A stretch of 64,000 nucleotides of DNA from Oidiodendron maius Zn (lineage: Eukaryota > Ascomycota > Leotiomycetes > Myxotrichaceae): positions 620,001 through 684,000 of the forward strand of contig KN832870.1 of assembly GCA_000827325.1 (NCBI GenBank), in the 5' to 3' direction. Shown here one piece after another: positions 22,527 to 34,911 of the stretch; the stretch's first letter is position 1, and each line of letters starts with the position of its first letter. The position numbers and the translations under genes are program-made. Under the pieces are notes generated by a model that saw nothing but the letters and a program-made list of their open reading frames with translations, ran no database searches and was not told where the DNA came from.

Positions 22527-25500
22527 CTAAGAATCCTTACTCCTCCATAGTTTTGCGATTGCGTCCATGCGTGCTGATAATTGCGCTTTCGTGTTTGAGA
22601 GCAATTTGCTCTTGGTTTTCTGCTTCGAGATGGCATCACCTATTTCGAATACGGGCCGCGGGTGAGAAGGTTCAGACTCGAACGTAGCGGGTGTTACGAT
22701 CCAGGGTACCACTGGCGGTGTCGCTCTCCGCTCCCTTGACTCTTGTATAAGTAATTGAACAGCCCTGCTCTTCTCCCGTATCTGCTCGCTGCTGTTTTTG
22801 CTAAGAAGTTTCCGGTCCAGAAAGCCCGCGAGGGCTAAATGGTCTGGCGTGGGATTGACGCCGCCCCGGAGAAACACCTCAGCGAAAAGCAAAACCTCCA
22901 TTTTGCCAAGGTCGCTCAAGTCTGAGACTTTGGGCTCTTGGTCCTGAAGCCAGAGGATCCAAGGAGTGACCATTGTAGCAGGAATACTATCGTTGGGATT
23001 AAATCCCGACCGAAGGAGCAAGCTTGCCATGTCCCGTGAGGAGAAGTACCCGCCGTCAACTCGTGATCGGTTCGTCGTTTGGAAGTCCTCACTCAGGATC
23101 ATTCTGCGGACAGCGTGACAAAGGACTGGCCAGCAGCCACACATATGTCGATCATGTTTGGCAAGAGCCTGTAGGTTGGGGTGCGTTCGGACATAGTTAA
23201 TGGCGCCAGCTTCGATTGCCACCAGAAGAGGAAGATACCAAATCGGATGAGTTACAAGCTTTGTTGCCTTTAAGGAGAGTTGCTCCAGAGATTCATCCCG
23301 CTGTGCAGCTTTAGGCAATTCTGGACTACACAGAAACTCGGGTAGATTCGCAAAGAAGATCCCGCTATCGCCTCGTGATTGAGCGTCCGCTAGAATTGCC
23401 CAACGCAGCCCTTGCCAAAGAAATGAAGAAGCTTGTCTCTCGCTAGGCCACACTGAGTGCAGACTTTCCACTGCGAGATGCAGCCCATATAGCGAGAGAG
23501 CCGTATTTACGTCAAATATGTCGTCTGGTGGAACCCTGAGGCACTCGAAGTCCCAAGTTTCTTTGATATTGAGAAATTCAAATACCGTGCGATGCATGAA
23601 CTGTACCTGAGCGTACATATACTCTCTATTCTCGACTGCCGTGCTACGCAAACGGTGCGGACCGTAGCCGAGTCCAGTCACCTCGAGCAATCCGCCACAT
23701 CGGCTCCTCAACCGCCCCTCAAGGTCGATGCATGCTTCTTGCTTTTCATCGTCTGTAAATCGCCAAATAGTACGAGGGGAACTATGATAATCAATCACTA
23801 ACGCCAGGCCAAGGGCATACATATCTCTAACGGCACCCGGCCAAGGTGCAATTTGTTGGGCATAACACACTTGCAACAGTCTCGAGCATTCTTGCCTATA
23901 GCGTTTGTTAATCTTGCCAAGCATATGCTGGAACATGTCATCGAGCTCCGGCGGTAGCTCACGGACCCGACGGCGAAGCTCCGAGATGTTGTCATAATCC
24001 ATGAATCCGCTCAGGAGGGAGCGACATGCCAAAACCACCCAGAGAAAGACGCCGGAGGACTTGTCGATAACCTCATCAAGAACCAATTCGCCTTCATTCC
24101 CATGTCTCCGAATGAGTTTTTTCATGTAGTTGTGACTCCCGACGACATCGTTCACGTATGAAGCAATGTCGCCGCGATTCAGATCTTGAAGTTGGAGTTT
24201 CGGCCGGTTGGTGAAGGCTGCCACGCAGACTGAGATAGGCCTGCTCGAGACGACGATCTTGATATGCTCGTTTGCAGCGAGACTATTGACGAAGTCAATG
24301 CAGTCATCCATGTGATCTCCAACAAACTCGTCCAGCCCGTCAATAAGAAAACAGAATCGACTTATGCTGGAGCACTTCTTCGCAATGACACTGAACGCAT
24401 GTCTGCTCTCTGCTTGTGATGGCAGTTCTATATCATCTTCGGTGTTATTCGTCTGAATATCGTGGATTTCTCTCCACATGTAGGGGAGTGCATCAGGGAT
24501 CAGGTCGCGATGGGCGGAAAGAACTTGGAAGAGCAGCGTCCTTGACAGACCATCCTGTGATTTCTGCTCTACGGTGCCGAGATTCATGAAGAAAAAGTTG
24601 CACAGATAATATGATCTTCCCCGCGCCCACTGAGAGAGAAGGTCTCGAACCCGCTCCTCCAACCAGAGGTGCTTCATCAAGGTCGACTTACCACTCCCTG
24701 CTTTGCCCGATATCCAGTAGATGCCAGAGCCGAACTGTAACCAGGCCGAGAGATCATCCCAAGGAGCATCTTCTCTTCCAGGTTTAAGCGCCCATCGGAG
24801 AGTCTTGCTGTGAGCTGTCACTATGTTTTCTCTTCTGTCGTCTATCCTTCTGAACCAGAGCTTTCTCAAGATGCGATCCTTGCAGGCCTCACTAATAGCA
24901 TGCTGGGTCGATTCGACTATTGAGTTCTGAGAACCAACCGATGCCTCCTTGAGGATTTTGAGCTTCCTAAGATCTTTAATCGTATCCACATCTTGGTCAG
25001 TCATGGCCCGCATGACGAGATCGCGATCGCGATCGACCATAGCAACTGGGCAGACCTCGTTGATTCTTGCTCTGAAATGAGAAAGTTCTCGAATCAAATC
25101 TTCGAATTTCTGCTTGTCTCGGATTGACCATCGCGCCTTTTTGAAAAGAGGGGTCGGTCTTTTTGGCACATTGTCTTGGGATCGAAGAGCCAGATACTCA
25201 GTAAGGAACTTGTTCCAACGAGAGTCACTCACTCGAGGTGTTCTAGGTATCAGTTCACGCTCCTCACCAGCAATGACAGTCTTTTTGGTGGCTTCATCTA
25301 ACCCATATCGCTGAGTAAGCTCCGGTGCATTCGTTAAGATGCCGGCGACGCACTCCAGTATGCGGACGAGAAGGCTCTGGATTTCGGGATTATCTAATCG
25401 CTTGTCATAGTCGGGGCTGAGAAGCCTCATCCGATTTGCCCACTGGAGAAGAAGCGTCTTCTCAATGTCGAACTTAGTCTCCAAAATTTCGTAGTCTCGA

Positions 25501-25613
25501 CCAAGATGCCGGGAGTCTGCAATGATGTTGAAGAGGTCGACGGTATCCTTGAACGCACCGATAACTCCGGCAACGCCTATCACGCCCAGGATGAGTCCAG
25601 CAACTTCCGCCAT
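22527..25613 (-). CDS. HeLo-NACHT NLR (STAND) protein
   Basis: One uninterrupted ORF encodes 1028 aa if the ATG at 25613 (MAEVAGLILGVIG) is used; an in-frame ATG 17 codons upstream is less likely because HeLo domains start as seen here. Residues 1-110 match HeLo (PF14479): a hydrophobic N-terminal helix, then the ADSRHLGRDYEILETKFDIEK block and a YGL end. HeLo domains insert in membranes and kill the cell when the receptor oligomerises. The NACHT core has Walker A GKAGSGKST at 303-311, Walker B FCFLIDGLDEF at about 420-430, SSRP at a sensor position and an FLWV segment. The C-terminal 500 residues are helical with no WD, ANK or TPR repeats evident, so the ligand-sensing part is atypical. The gene lies between 145-bp inverted repeats, the right one ending about 110 bp from the start codon. 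Confidence 0.93.
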   Translation of the reverse strand: MAEVAGLILGVIGVAGVIGAFKDTVDLFNIIADSRHLGRDYEILETKFDIEKTLLLQWANRMRLLSPDYDKRLDNPEIQSLLVRILECVAGILTNAPELTQRYGLDEATKKTVIAGEERELIPRTPRVSDSRWNKFLTEYLALRSQDNVPKRPTPLFKKARWSIRDKQKFEDLIRELSHFRARINEVCPVAMVDRDRDLVMRAMTDQDVDTIKDLRKLKILKEASVGSQNSIVESTQHAISEACKDRILRKLWFRRIDDRRENIVTAHSKTLRWALKPGREDAPWDDLSAWLQFGSGIYWISGKAGSGKSTLMKHLWLEERVRDLLSQWARGRSYYLCNFFFMNLGTVEQKSQDGLSRTLLFQVLSAHRDLIPDALPYMWREIHDIQTNNTEDDIELPSQAESRHAFSVIAKKCSSISRFCFLIDGLDEFVGDHMDDCIDFVNSLAANEHIKIVVSSRPISVCVAAFTNRPKLQLQDLNRGDIASYVNDVVGSHNYMKKLIRRHGNEGELVLDEVIDKSSGVFLWVVLACRSLLSGFMDYDNISELRRRVRELPPELDDMFQHMLGKINKRYRQECSRLLQVCYAQQIAPWPGAVRDMYALGLALVIDYHSSPRTIWRFTDDEKQEACIDLEGRLRSRCGGLLEVTGLGYGPHRLRSTAVENREYMYAQVQFMHRTVFEFLNIKETWDFECLRVPPDDIFDVNTALSLYGLHLAVESLHSVWPSERQASSFLWQGLRWAILADAQSRGDSGIFFANLPEFLCSPELPKAAQRDESLEQLSLKATKLVTHPIWYLPLLVAIEAGAINYVRTHPNLQALAKHDRHMCGCWPVLCHAVRRMILSEDFQTTNRSRVDGGYFSSRDMASLLLRSGFNPNDSIPATMVTPWILWLQDQEPKVSDLSDLGKMEVLLFAEVFLRGGVNPTPDHLALAGFLDRKLLSKNSSEQIREKSRAVQLLIQESRERRATPPVVPWIVTPATFESEPSHPRPVFEIGDAISKQKTKSKLLSNTKAQLSARMDAIAKLWRSKDS

Positions 25614-25720
25614 TTCAAATTGTGAAGACCAGATTGAACGTGCTGCGTTGCACCTACCATCCACGGAGTCTCTGGAGACATCAGGGGAAAGGAAACCTTG
25701 GAGGCTGAGCCCTCTCCGCT

Positions 25721-25865
25721 ACTGGGCGGTGAGCAACGGTACTTTAAGGTACAGACTGGGCAAGGGTGCACAGCCACAATGCCTGAAGGTAGAGCCCGCT
25801 TAAAAGAATTAACTACAAATTTGGCGACTCAATTCGCCTTTTACAGTAATTAAAGTTATTTAAAG
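25721..25865. repeat. Right inverted repeat flanking the HeLo-NACHT gene
   Basis: This is the partner of 21691-21835 in inverted orientation. It lies in the 5' flank of the NLR gene, so promoter or leader sequence of that gene may derive from it. The whole bracketed segment is about 4.2 kb. Confidence 0.9.
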
Positions 25866-26660
25866 AAGCGTAGCTGTGGTTTCTGTAGCAGGTGATGATT
25901 GCGGGAAACGGTGGAAAGACAAAAGGCCCCATTCGCCGCTACTCTCTCATGCTGCGCTTCCCATCTTCGTCACAAGAAAGTTAGGGTGTACTCAGGCCAA
26001 GGCTGCAAGGGGAGGCAAACTTGATTCGTCAGGCGCAGCCAGCTACTGTCAGGATAAGGTTAGTTACTATTTTTCGCCGTCTTTAGTCTACCCACGTGGA
26101 CAAGATCTGAGAGGATCCATCTTAACGCGCTCATCCCGCCTTCGCGTCTTATTCACTTCCAAGTGCCGATGTATAATGCTTCGAAATCACGGAACGGAGA
26201 ATAATCGAGACAAGAGGCTTCGCACGCCACTGTCTAGCTCTGTTGTATCTTCGCACAACACACCTGCCAACTTGGGTCGCCGTGCCTTTCTAAGAATGGT
26301 TCGCGTATGTTCCGCTGTGGATTCGTCAGTCTCCACATGGGCTCTGTTGGTATTGCCTAATATGGTTCTCTTTCAATGTTTCAGGTAACCCTACCCCTAC
26401 CTGCCACCGCTAGCGCTTTCAGGAGCCATGTGACTCGGTGACGGAAATAAAGGGTCGCCCCGCCCACCTCGTAGAATTTGCCGCTTCTGCCGACATCTCT
26501 AGAGGTTAGTCGTGCCTATAAATACTACTGGTATTGCTCTGCTTAGCATTTGTAACCCTTTTTTTGGCCTTAGTGCAGAAATCGTTATTAGGTAGCCTCA
26601 AGACTGGGGGGAGACCAGCAATCTTCCCGATCAGGCGTCGCGAGAACTCTTCGCCCCATA
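25866..26660. other. Intergenic between NLR and NO VEIN-like gene
   Basis: A 170-codon ORF at 25876-26388 has no recognisable content and biased low-complexity residues, so I do not call it. The region carries the TATA box of the next gene (listed). Confidence 0.5.
26517..26524 (+). promoter_or_regulatory. TATA box upstream of the NO VEIN-like gene
   Basis: TATAAATA lies about 137 bp before the ATG at 26661, a normal distance for a fungal TATA element plus a short leader. Confidence 0.5.
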
Positions 26661-29600
26661 ATGGAGACTCCACAAGAATTTATCGAGGAGATTGCGAGAA
26701 GCAAAGGTTCATTCACCGAACTATTCAGACAACAGGCGGATGAGGAGGCAAGACAAGGACGAAGAGGGATGCTACAAGCCATCCAGGGTGCTGAGGAAAT
26801 CCGAAGAGACCTTTCAAAGTCACTGGATATGTACTGGATCAAATCCCTTTCCCGATTAGATCTCCTAGCGCTCCAGTGCTAATGTGGATTTAGCATATCC
26901 GCTGATTTATACACGAGTAGAGCTCGGTTTCTTATGGAAGTCATACAAAATGCAGATGACAATCAGTATCTGGCGTCCGCTATACCAACACTCCGTCTTT
27001 CCATTTCTCCTCAACTTGTCAAGATCGAGGGTAATGAAATAGGGTTTACCAAGGAAAACGTCAGAGCTCTGTGCCGGATAGGGCAGAGTTCCAAGCCTTC
27101 CGGCCAAGGTTACACAGGGGAGAAAGGCATCGGCTTCAAGTCGGTGTTCAAGATTGCCGAACGAGCACATATACGCTCTCCACCCTACTATTTCCAACTA
27201 GACAAGGCCAGGATGCTCGGCATGATTACTCCTCTCTGGGATGATGAATATTTTGCGACTCATTCGCAGGAACACCAGACCACAATCATTCTGGATCAAA
27301 TCTGTGATACTTCGACAGATTTCGCCACTGCCCTGAAACATGATATAGAGACAATCCACCCAACGGTTATATTGTTCCTCCGCAGGTTAGAGCGCTTGCA
27401 GATAACACTGTCTCCATCTCCCTCCCAAAATGGAGCCATAATATCAAAACGCTTTCGCCGCTACACTAATAATGCACTATCGGGAATTATGACCCTTGAG
27501 AACGAGGATTCTGGTACACGGGAGCACTTCTACAAACTAAAATACACATCGTCTTTCAATGGGACAGAAAAGCGTCGACTGAACCTGTCTCAGACTGATA
27601 TAGTGCTGGCTTTCCCTGTAGAGCTAGTCTCCAACATGTGGGTACCTAAGCCGACGCAGTTACATACATATGCATACCTTCCTCTTGGAAATTTTGGCTT
27701 CAAAGTAAGATCCACGGTGTTCGGACCAAAAGTGCCTGCTGACTGCAATAACAGTTTATTATACAAGCAGATTTTCTCACCACATCAAACCGCCAATCTG
27801 TAGACGAAGACAGTTCTTGGAATGCGAATATTGCTAGAGCCATCCCCCAGGCGTTTGTCAATGCAGTTTCCAATTTCAACCGGATATCTTCCGACTCAAC
27901 ACAGTTGGTACAGTTGGCGAAGACGTGGCCATTGTTCCTCAAAGGTGCCTCCGATGCACCCAGCCCATACTGGCGGAACATTCAAAACAGCATCGTACAA
28001 CTTCTGAAAGAAAATAATATCATCCAAACTCGATCTGGGAGTTATGCATCCCCACGATCGTTAATGTTCTTGAGTTGGGCAAAATCTCGCGATGGGGAGC
28101 CCATGTTTGGTTCCGACAATGATTATGTCTCCTCAGCGTACCCTCCCTCTGTGAGCTTGGTGCTCGTTAATCTAGGGGTCCGCTTCCCTGATTCGGAGTG
28201 GGTTTCCAAGAAGCTCAAAGATTTGCAACGAAGCGACTCTCTTCATGGCACGAGTCGGTCATCAGCGTGGTATTCTGACCTTGCAAAAGTGATCCTCTCA
28301 CCTGGGAAATCCACGTGGCATAGCACATATATATCTGAGCTTCGCAACATACCGCTTATACCTCTTTCGGACGGCCAGTGGAGTGTTGCTCCTACGGCAT
28401 CTAATCCAATCTACTTCCCTCAGAGTCTAGGTGCCAGGATTCCGTCTGGACTACCACTAACTCTAGTCGAAGAGGAGGCAGTCAGATGTGAGCATCGCAG
28501 AGAGCTGTTTGAATTGCTGGGCGTAAAGGACTGCGATGCCAGCAATATTGTCAAGGAAATTATTAGTTACCATGAACGATTTACAAGTGCCACTCGTATC
28601 GATATCGTGGGGCATGCCAAGTATCTTTACCATGTTCAAGACAAGTTAAAGCGGGATGATATGAAGAACATATACTTTGCTGCCGCCAATAAACGTCGCT
28701 TCTATAAAGGATATTGCTTATATATGGAGGATCTGCCCTCAAGGGAACTCGCCGAGCTATTTTCTACGTATGAGGATGCGCCGATTCTGGATTCTGATTA
28801 CTTTCAGGACTTTAATGGTATGGAGAAGAGATTTTTCATAATTTGGTTGAAAGCCACGGCAGACATTGCTACAGTGCCACGCTTCAAAACACAGTGGGGT
28901 GCTCTGCACGCTGATTTCCGTTGGCTGTTAAATAACAGAAATGATCACGTATTAGGTATCATCCGCCAGTACTGGGATACCTATGGCTCTCAAGTGACAA
29001 GCCCGATAAGACGGGAGATTGCAGACCACAGTTTCCTCTGCCAAACCCAAAATGCAGTTCCCTTGCGCCAGTGTTTTATACCCCTCCCCGATTTAGTGGA
29101 ACATAGCCGTGAATTCTGCGGTTCCGACTCCTGTTCCTTTTTGACCTTATCCGGTGGTCTGCCAAGTGACTGGAGATTCCTTGCAGAGTTTGATGTTGGC
29201 ACAGAGGATAACCTTGATTTTTATCTATGGATCCTGAGGCAACCGGGGTTCAAGGCAAATCCTAGTGTTGAGAGAGCGAAAAAGCTGTATCTTGAAATAC
29301 AATCACGAGCAGGGTCTAATGCAGAGAAGGCGAAGGCGAGGTGAGGATGAACCCTTACACCAAGTCGAATATCAAAACGGCCGATGAATTCAAGTAGCTG
29401 AATTCGAGATAGCTGACTTTCAAAATAGAGCCGAGTTTCGCCAAAATGTCATCGCAATACCGGGTGGTACTTTCGTCTCGTCAGAGAACTGTGTGTACTA
29501 TGCACCTCAAGGTTTTCGAACTAAGCCGTCTCTTTTCCAGATATATGGTGGCGAATTATCAGATCTGTTCCGAAACATCCTGTGCATAAGCTTTGCCTCC

Positions 29601-32493
29601 TCCACTGAGACTCTTGAATATCTAGGGCAGCTCAGGTCGAACTCACATTCAACAATGCAAGCCGTTCTTAGGGTGTACAAATACATCCAGGACTATTTTC
29701 CAGCAGCGTGAGAGACCCAGAATTATCAACCGCTATGTTACTAATGACCACCGCAGAATAATTAACCCAGGGACTCGTGTTATTGCTATTCCATCCGAAT
29801 CTGGTGCCCTTGAGTGGAAGACACCATCTGAGTGCGTTTGGGATGACTCGGAATTCTCTCAAAATGGGCTACAACTGCAAAGCAAAATAGCAATGCGACA
29901 AATTACCGAGCAGCATGACCTTTCCGTTGCATTATTCTTCACCTCGGTTGTCAAGCTTCAAAACGCAGGAATCAATGAACTACTGGGTGATCTCACATTA
30001 ATGCAGCAAGACGGAAGTGACGATCCAGCGACTGTGTTCCGCCTGTACGAAAGGATCGAGGTTTATCGTCGCAGCTCACCGGACAAGATCAAGTGCGCTC
30101 CACGAAACTGATTTAGAAAAGCATTTGCTAATATAACTGCAGACACGCTTTTCAAACGAACCCTCTAGTGTTTCTTCGAGGATATAATGGAGATCGTGGT
30201 CAGTGGCTAAAACTTGCGGATTGTGTGTGGAGTGGAACTATTCTTCGCACCAAGCAAGCGTTACTGAACACGCTAGGCCAATATCGAGGTTTATTCCGAG
30301 ATACTTTAGACGTGCCGAACGTGACACTGGAGATGTTAGTTCAGGGATTCTTAGGGACCAGTGATGCGCCTACCGAAGATAATATCGCATATAGTAGGGA
30401 GCTGTTACTCGACATCAGTCGCAAAAGAGAGACCGAGAGTGAATTAAGGCCGCTGAAAGATGCGAAATGCTGGCCTTGCCGCTTGCCAACGGACGAAGTG
30501 GACTTCTGTACAATTGGAGAGTTCTACGTCAATGACAGGCAAAACCTCTTTGACGTTTTCAAAGAGTCTCAAACCTTCTTAGATCTTAATTTTGATGACT
30601 CTCGAAGGGTTAGAGACCTACTTCGTAAACTGGGTTGCTTGTTTCTTTCAGAGCAGGTCACAGTGGATACCGAAGCTCATCAACCACTTCAGATTGACCA
30701 AGGCCTCTCACAAAACTATCAGAGGCGTGCTGATGCCCTGAACAAGTATGTTGCCCTGATGCAGCCTGGTCTTGGAATCGGACTTTCCTCCACCGAAGTT
30801 GTGTTAACTGTCGCACAGGTACTTCGAGCACAATGAATGTCGTTCTACCTATGACCTGGTGACTCTATTGCAGGGCGCGAAGGTTTGGATAAGTCCGAAC
30901 ATCAAAACGCACTACCACCTTCTAGCAAGCGGATCGTCCTCCCGGATATGCACCGTAACAAGGGTTGAGGGAGGGTCTTGCGTACGGATTAATAACATAG
31001 GCGAGGACAGGGAGCCTTCCTTAGATATCTACCTCTCTTCGGACACAAGCAAGCGGGATTGCGCACTGGTTACTGACTTTCCGAATCAGCTCATAGAAGC
31101 GCTTCAAATTCGACCTCATGATGCTGTAGCCGAACTTTATCAATATCTAGAGGTACCGTTTCAATCGTTAGATGCACTACTGGTGAGGAAAGGCATCGTT
31201 GGAGAAGTCCCATCTTCGTCTACCAACTTAGGCACTTCTGGAAGTGATGAGGCAGATGCAGATGAGCCCAGTTATCATGCACATCAATCACAGAGCCGTG
31301 AAGTAATCCTCCCTTCGGCATCTCCTGAGAGACGCCCTAGTGCGACACCATTAGCAGCACCGATGGGTCAATTATTGACGCCCTTAGCAGCGGCAACTGG
31401 ACAAGCCGCCCAATCTTCACAACCACCGTCAAATCCAGACTTTGTTTCCAGGATATCGGCAATTCAAAGTCCGTTCCGCAATCCTTTCGCACCCAGTAAC
31501 TTGCCAACACCACCTGAGGGACCTGATGAAGCGCCACCGACGGAACCAGTTACTACCGCAGGTTTATACAGCACAAGCAATCGAGGTCAAAATATAGACA
31601 GACTCCAACGACTCGCTCAGAACTCAAGCACCGGTCACAATGTTTCCATAAACAACACAAGCAGTACAACGAATACCCCATCCGCAGGAGCATTTGATAT
31701 GACAGAATTAGGATCAGCGCTCGAGGATGCTCAGGCTTCAGTAGCTCCCTCAGCACAGGTGTCTATTCAGAGTGCTAGACGGCCACGACCAATGCTCGTC
31801 CCAAATCGCAATCAAGAAGAGAGAGCTCGGGATTTTGAAATTGGTTTCCTTGGAGAGTACTATGTGAGTGATCACGCAGCCTGTGCAGATACAGCGCATT
31901 GGCTTATTTGACGCCTAGGTATTCATGGTACTACGTGACCGACTCGGGCTGCCCAATTTTACCGGTCCGGTCCACTGGACAAGTTCCTTGCGGACTCGTG
32001 CGGGATTCACTAACTGCGCCGATGCCCCCTCTGACTTTACCTATCAGGATATGGAGGGAGCTCTCACCCGTCATCTCCAACAAATGCAGTTTCCGTATAC
32101 TAAGCCGACTTGGCTCGACACAGTCCTCAATGACGGTAACAAGCCAACGTATCTCCTCGAAGTAAAAAGCACGCCATATGAAGATCCCACAACTCGATTC
32201 TTTCTGAGTGGGCATCAGCACGCATTGGTATGTCTGATATAAACACTCCTCTTGTTGTATAGATGTGTAGAACGGGGGATTGCTCACTATCTTCACAGGC
32301 AAAGCGTTTGCAGGTAACATCCACCCAACCGACGCAGATATATGCCATAGTTCGAGTCTCAGGCCTAAACTCTCTAGAAGATGGCATGAGTCATGAGCCG
32401 CGGTGGAGGATATACCTTGACCCGTATAGTCTCGGCGAAGCGGGCTTCATGCACATTTATGCGCCTACATATACGGTGACAGCCGTAAGATAA
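26661..32493 (+). CDS. NO VEIN-like GHKL (HSP90-type) ATPase with DUF3883 C-terminal domain
   Basis: Nine exons can be joined with every phase closing: 26661-26830, 26894-27704, 27755-29340, 29429-29707, 29757-30092, 30143-30818, 30874-31863, 31919-32227 and 32299-32493, for 1783 aa. Introns are 49-88 nt with CTAAT or CTGAC branch points. The last intron could instead end at 32262, adding 12 residues. After about 60 residues comes the GHKL ATPase fold with N-box EVIQNADDN and G2 box GYTGEKGIGFKSVF; then ADFLTTSNRQSVDE, a sacsin/NOV-like pattern. The C-terminus has GFLGEYYV..LRDRLGLPNF and YLLEVKST, the E-x-K core of DUF3883, a PD-(D/E)xK-related domain. About 150 residues before it are proline/serine-rich. 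The family includes plant NO VEIN; the fungal role is unknown. The apparent stop in the first ORF is inside intron 1. Confidence 0.88.
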
Positions 32494-34911
32494 GACATGG
32501 AAGGCTAATCATAGAGATAGAGTGTGAGTGTCAAAACGGTTCTTATCAAACTGGGTTGCTGTGATATGTTCGAGAACTGAATGGCTCCACTTAACGTATG
32601 TATGCGAGCCGCGCATTCCCAATGAACACCACTAAATCAAGCCAATATGGCTCTACTACACAACGCTCAATTGGCTCAAAAGAGGGTTGAATTGCCTTAG
32701 CTATATAAGCACTTACACGAGGCGAGTTTTCAAGCGTGTACGCTGCTATAAAGATGTACGATGTTACTGAATCAACACTCTAAGGATACGTTAAAGGCAT
32801 TAATGCGCGATGCGATTCTATGCACTATTAATTAGAAACTTATGACTATAACCCCCTGTCAAAGGTTACAGGATCAAAGGATTCATCAGTATATGTATGG
32901 AATCAGTTGTATTGAGTTGACTAAGGTTCTAAGCTGCATATAACCACACAATATATGGTGCGCCGCCACTCGCTACGTTACGGATATTCAGATCACCCGT
33001 TCGGATCCGAATGCCCGAATATCCTGCACACCCCCCCATCCCTACAAAGCGAAAATCCCGTAGTAGAGCTGATAAACTCGATGGAAATGCGAGAACCTCA
33101 ACGAAAACATGTAACGACACATTTATAGCTACCTAACTTTACATGTATTGTAGTCTACTTTCTATCATTAGGTTCTTTCCTTTAGAGCTTGTTAATTGGC
33201 TGATTTATTGAGTGATAAGTGCTGCATCATAAAATCATCGCCGATCTAAATTCTATATTTTCTATTTCTTAATAATACTTGCACAGTACAAAATTTAGAA
33301 GTATTAATAATAACTAATTAAGTATAGGATTATAACGATTTGATATGTTTTATTTGCAAGGTGTATTAAATTCCAAGGGTGGGATCTGGTAGTCGTAGTA
33401 TATCGCCAAATTTAGACTCGCCATTTCTTGCCGGTTTTATGAAAGTTAATTCTACAGCCAGTGTTTATGTCATTCCTCACGAATGTCCACAAGGTCTAAT
33501 CTCTTATTCGAAGCGCCATTTTTCATCGGCATTAAATTAAGGATTAGTCATGCCATGATAAATCATGCAATTCACTTTAGTTAGACATAAAAACGCTTGT
33601 CCTTATATATAAGTTTAGCTCTTTATTAACACACGGATATAACTTGGAGACGTGGCTCTGTATTGAAAGCTTGTACAGCTAGTCTACTGCCGCTTTTTTT
33701 GGCTGCCTACGTTGATTTCTAACTTCTTCCATATTTCAATCTCAGAGCATCAGTTGTTTTATAGCCTCATAAATGAGGCTCTAAAGTTGTTAAACGCTGT
33801 GGCCCTTTAGTGCTATCATTGTATGGTCTTTGAAGTGAGCCAGTAGAATTGAACCAAGCTGCAAATTACTCTCGCTCTCTTCCTTCTTCATATCTGTTGG
33901 GCGTCGATGCGCTATCCAAGGTCGATCCCGCCACGGGTATTCTCGATATATTTAGCTGTTCCCCTGATGGCAAAGCCTACGCCGCACTCAGGGGCGGTTC
34001 CGGCAATTACGCTTTGGCATCGCAACCATGGCCGACCATCGATCCCGGAAAAGAGCGCCAATCAGCAATACCTCCATACCCCAAGAGAAAGCGCTCGTCA
34101 CCTATCCCCTGCGTATGGCCGAGAACGGATTCCTGTTGGCTCTTAAGTACCTAAGGGCGTTGGTCGTAGTAATCATTGGTCAGCGCTCGTCCGTCTTATG
34201 ATGCCGGCGGTTGACTGTGGTGATCTCTGCTCGCCTAGGAAGAACTAGCGTTAGGACGTGGATATATAGTAACTTGCAAAACTAGTTTCACCTTTTCTGC
34301 AGGCCCCAAAGTTCTGCTGCGCCTCGACGAATATAAACCAGTTAGTCCTTGTTGACAATATTTGAAGTGGAGTTGACGACTTGATTCTCAAAACTAGAGG
34401 GAGGAGCTACCCTATATATAAGGGTCGCATAAGCAACTCGTCTGTGCCGCACAGTGTTGCATACACTGCCACACTAATCCTAGGCAACCCTCAACAGTCC
34501 TTACCACGGCAAGTGCGCCGCAATAGCTCGAGTATCGGCCAAAAAAGAGGCTTTCCTGTCCGACACAATCAAACGGCCAAACCACGAATTCATGGTTGAG
34601 ATCGGGGGCCAGCAGATCGAGCTGCACATTTCTTCAGCCCGCGGACCAACATATCACGCCTCAAAGTTGATAAATGCACGGCAGATAGAAATGGACAATC
34701 AAGAAAACGTGAAAACATATGAAGCTTTAGATGAAGAAGTAGCCCAACGAGTTCGGGGCCAATCCTTCTTAGACAGCCCGGATAGCTTGTGGTCTGAACA
34801 GCCGGTAGAAGAGGTGATTACATCTCCGAGCAACGGTACGTACCGAGACAGTGGAAGAACTACGCTGATGAAATAGTTCGGAACTACTATTATTATGGGG
34901 AAGGGAAGGTC
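32494..34911. other. Intergenic, AT-rich tract, possible 5' exon of the next HET gene
   Basis: About 33150-33370 is very AT-rich, as in mutated repeats. A 101-codon ORF at 33849 contains a SPDGKAYAALRGGSG segment but no family I can name. An open stretch from 34592 to 34835 ends at a GTACGT donor whose phase fits an acceptor at 34876, so it may be a 5' exon of the following HET gene, although the 41-nt intron would be unusually short. Confidence 0.4.

Noticed and set aside
25876-26388. 170-codon plus-strand ORF between the NLR and the NO VEIN-like gene
   Set aside because: No recognisable domain, biased residues and no splice support; probably chance.
33849-34154. 101-codon ORF with a SPDGKAYAALRGGSG segment
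   Set aside because: Begins with a non-ATG codon, has no family I can name and no splice support; too weak to annotate.
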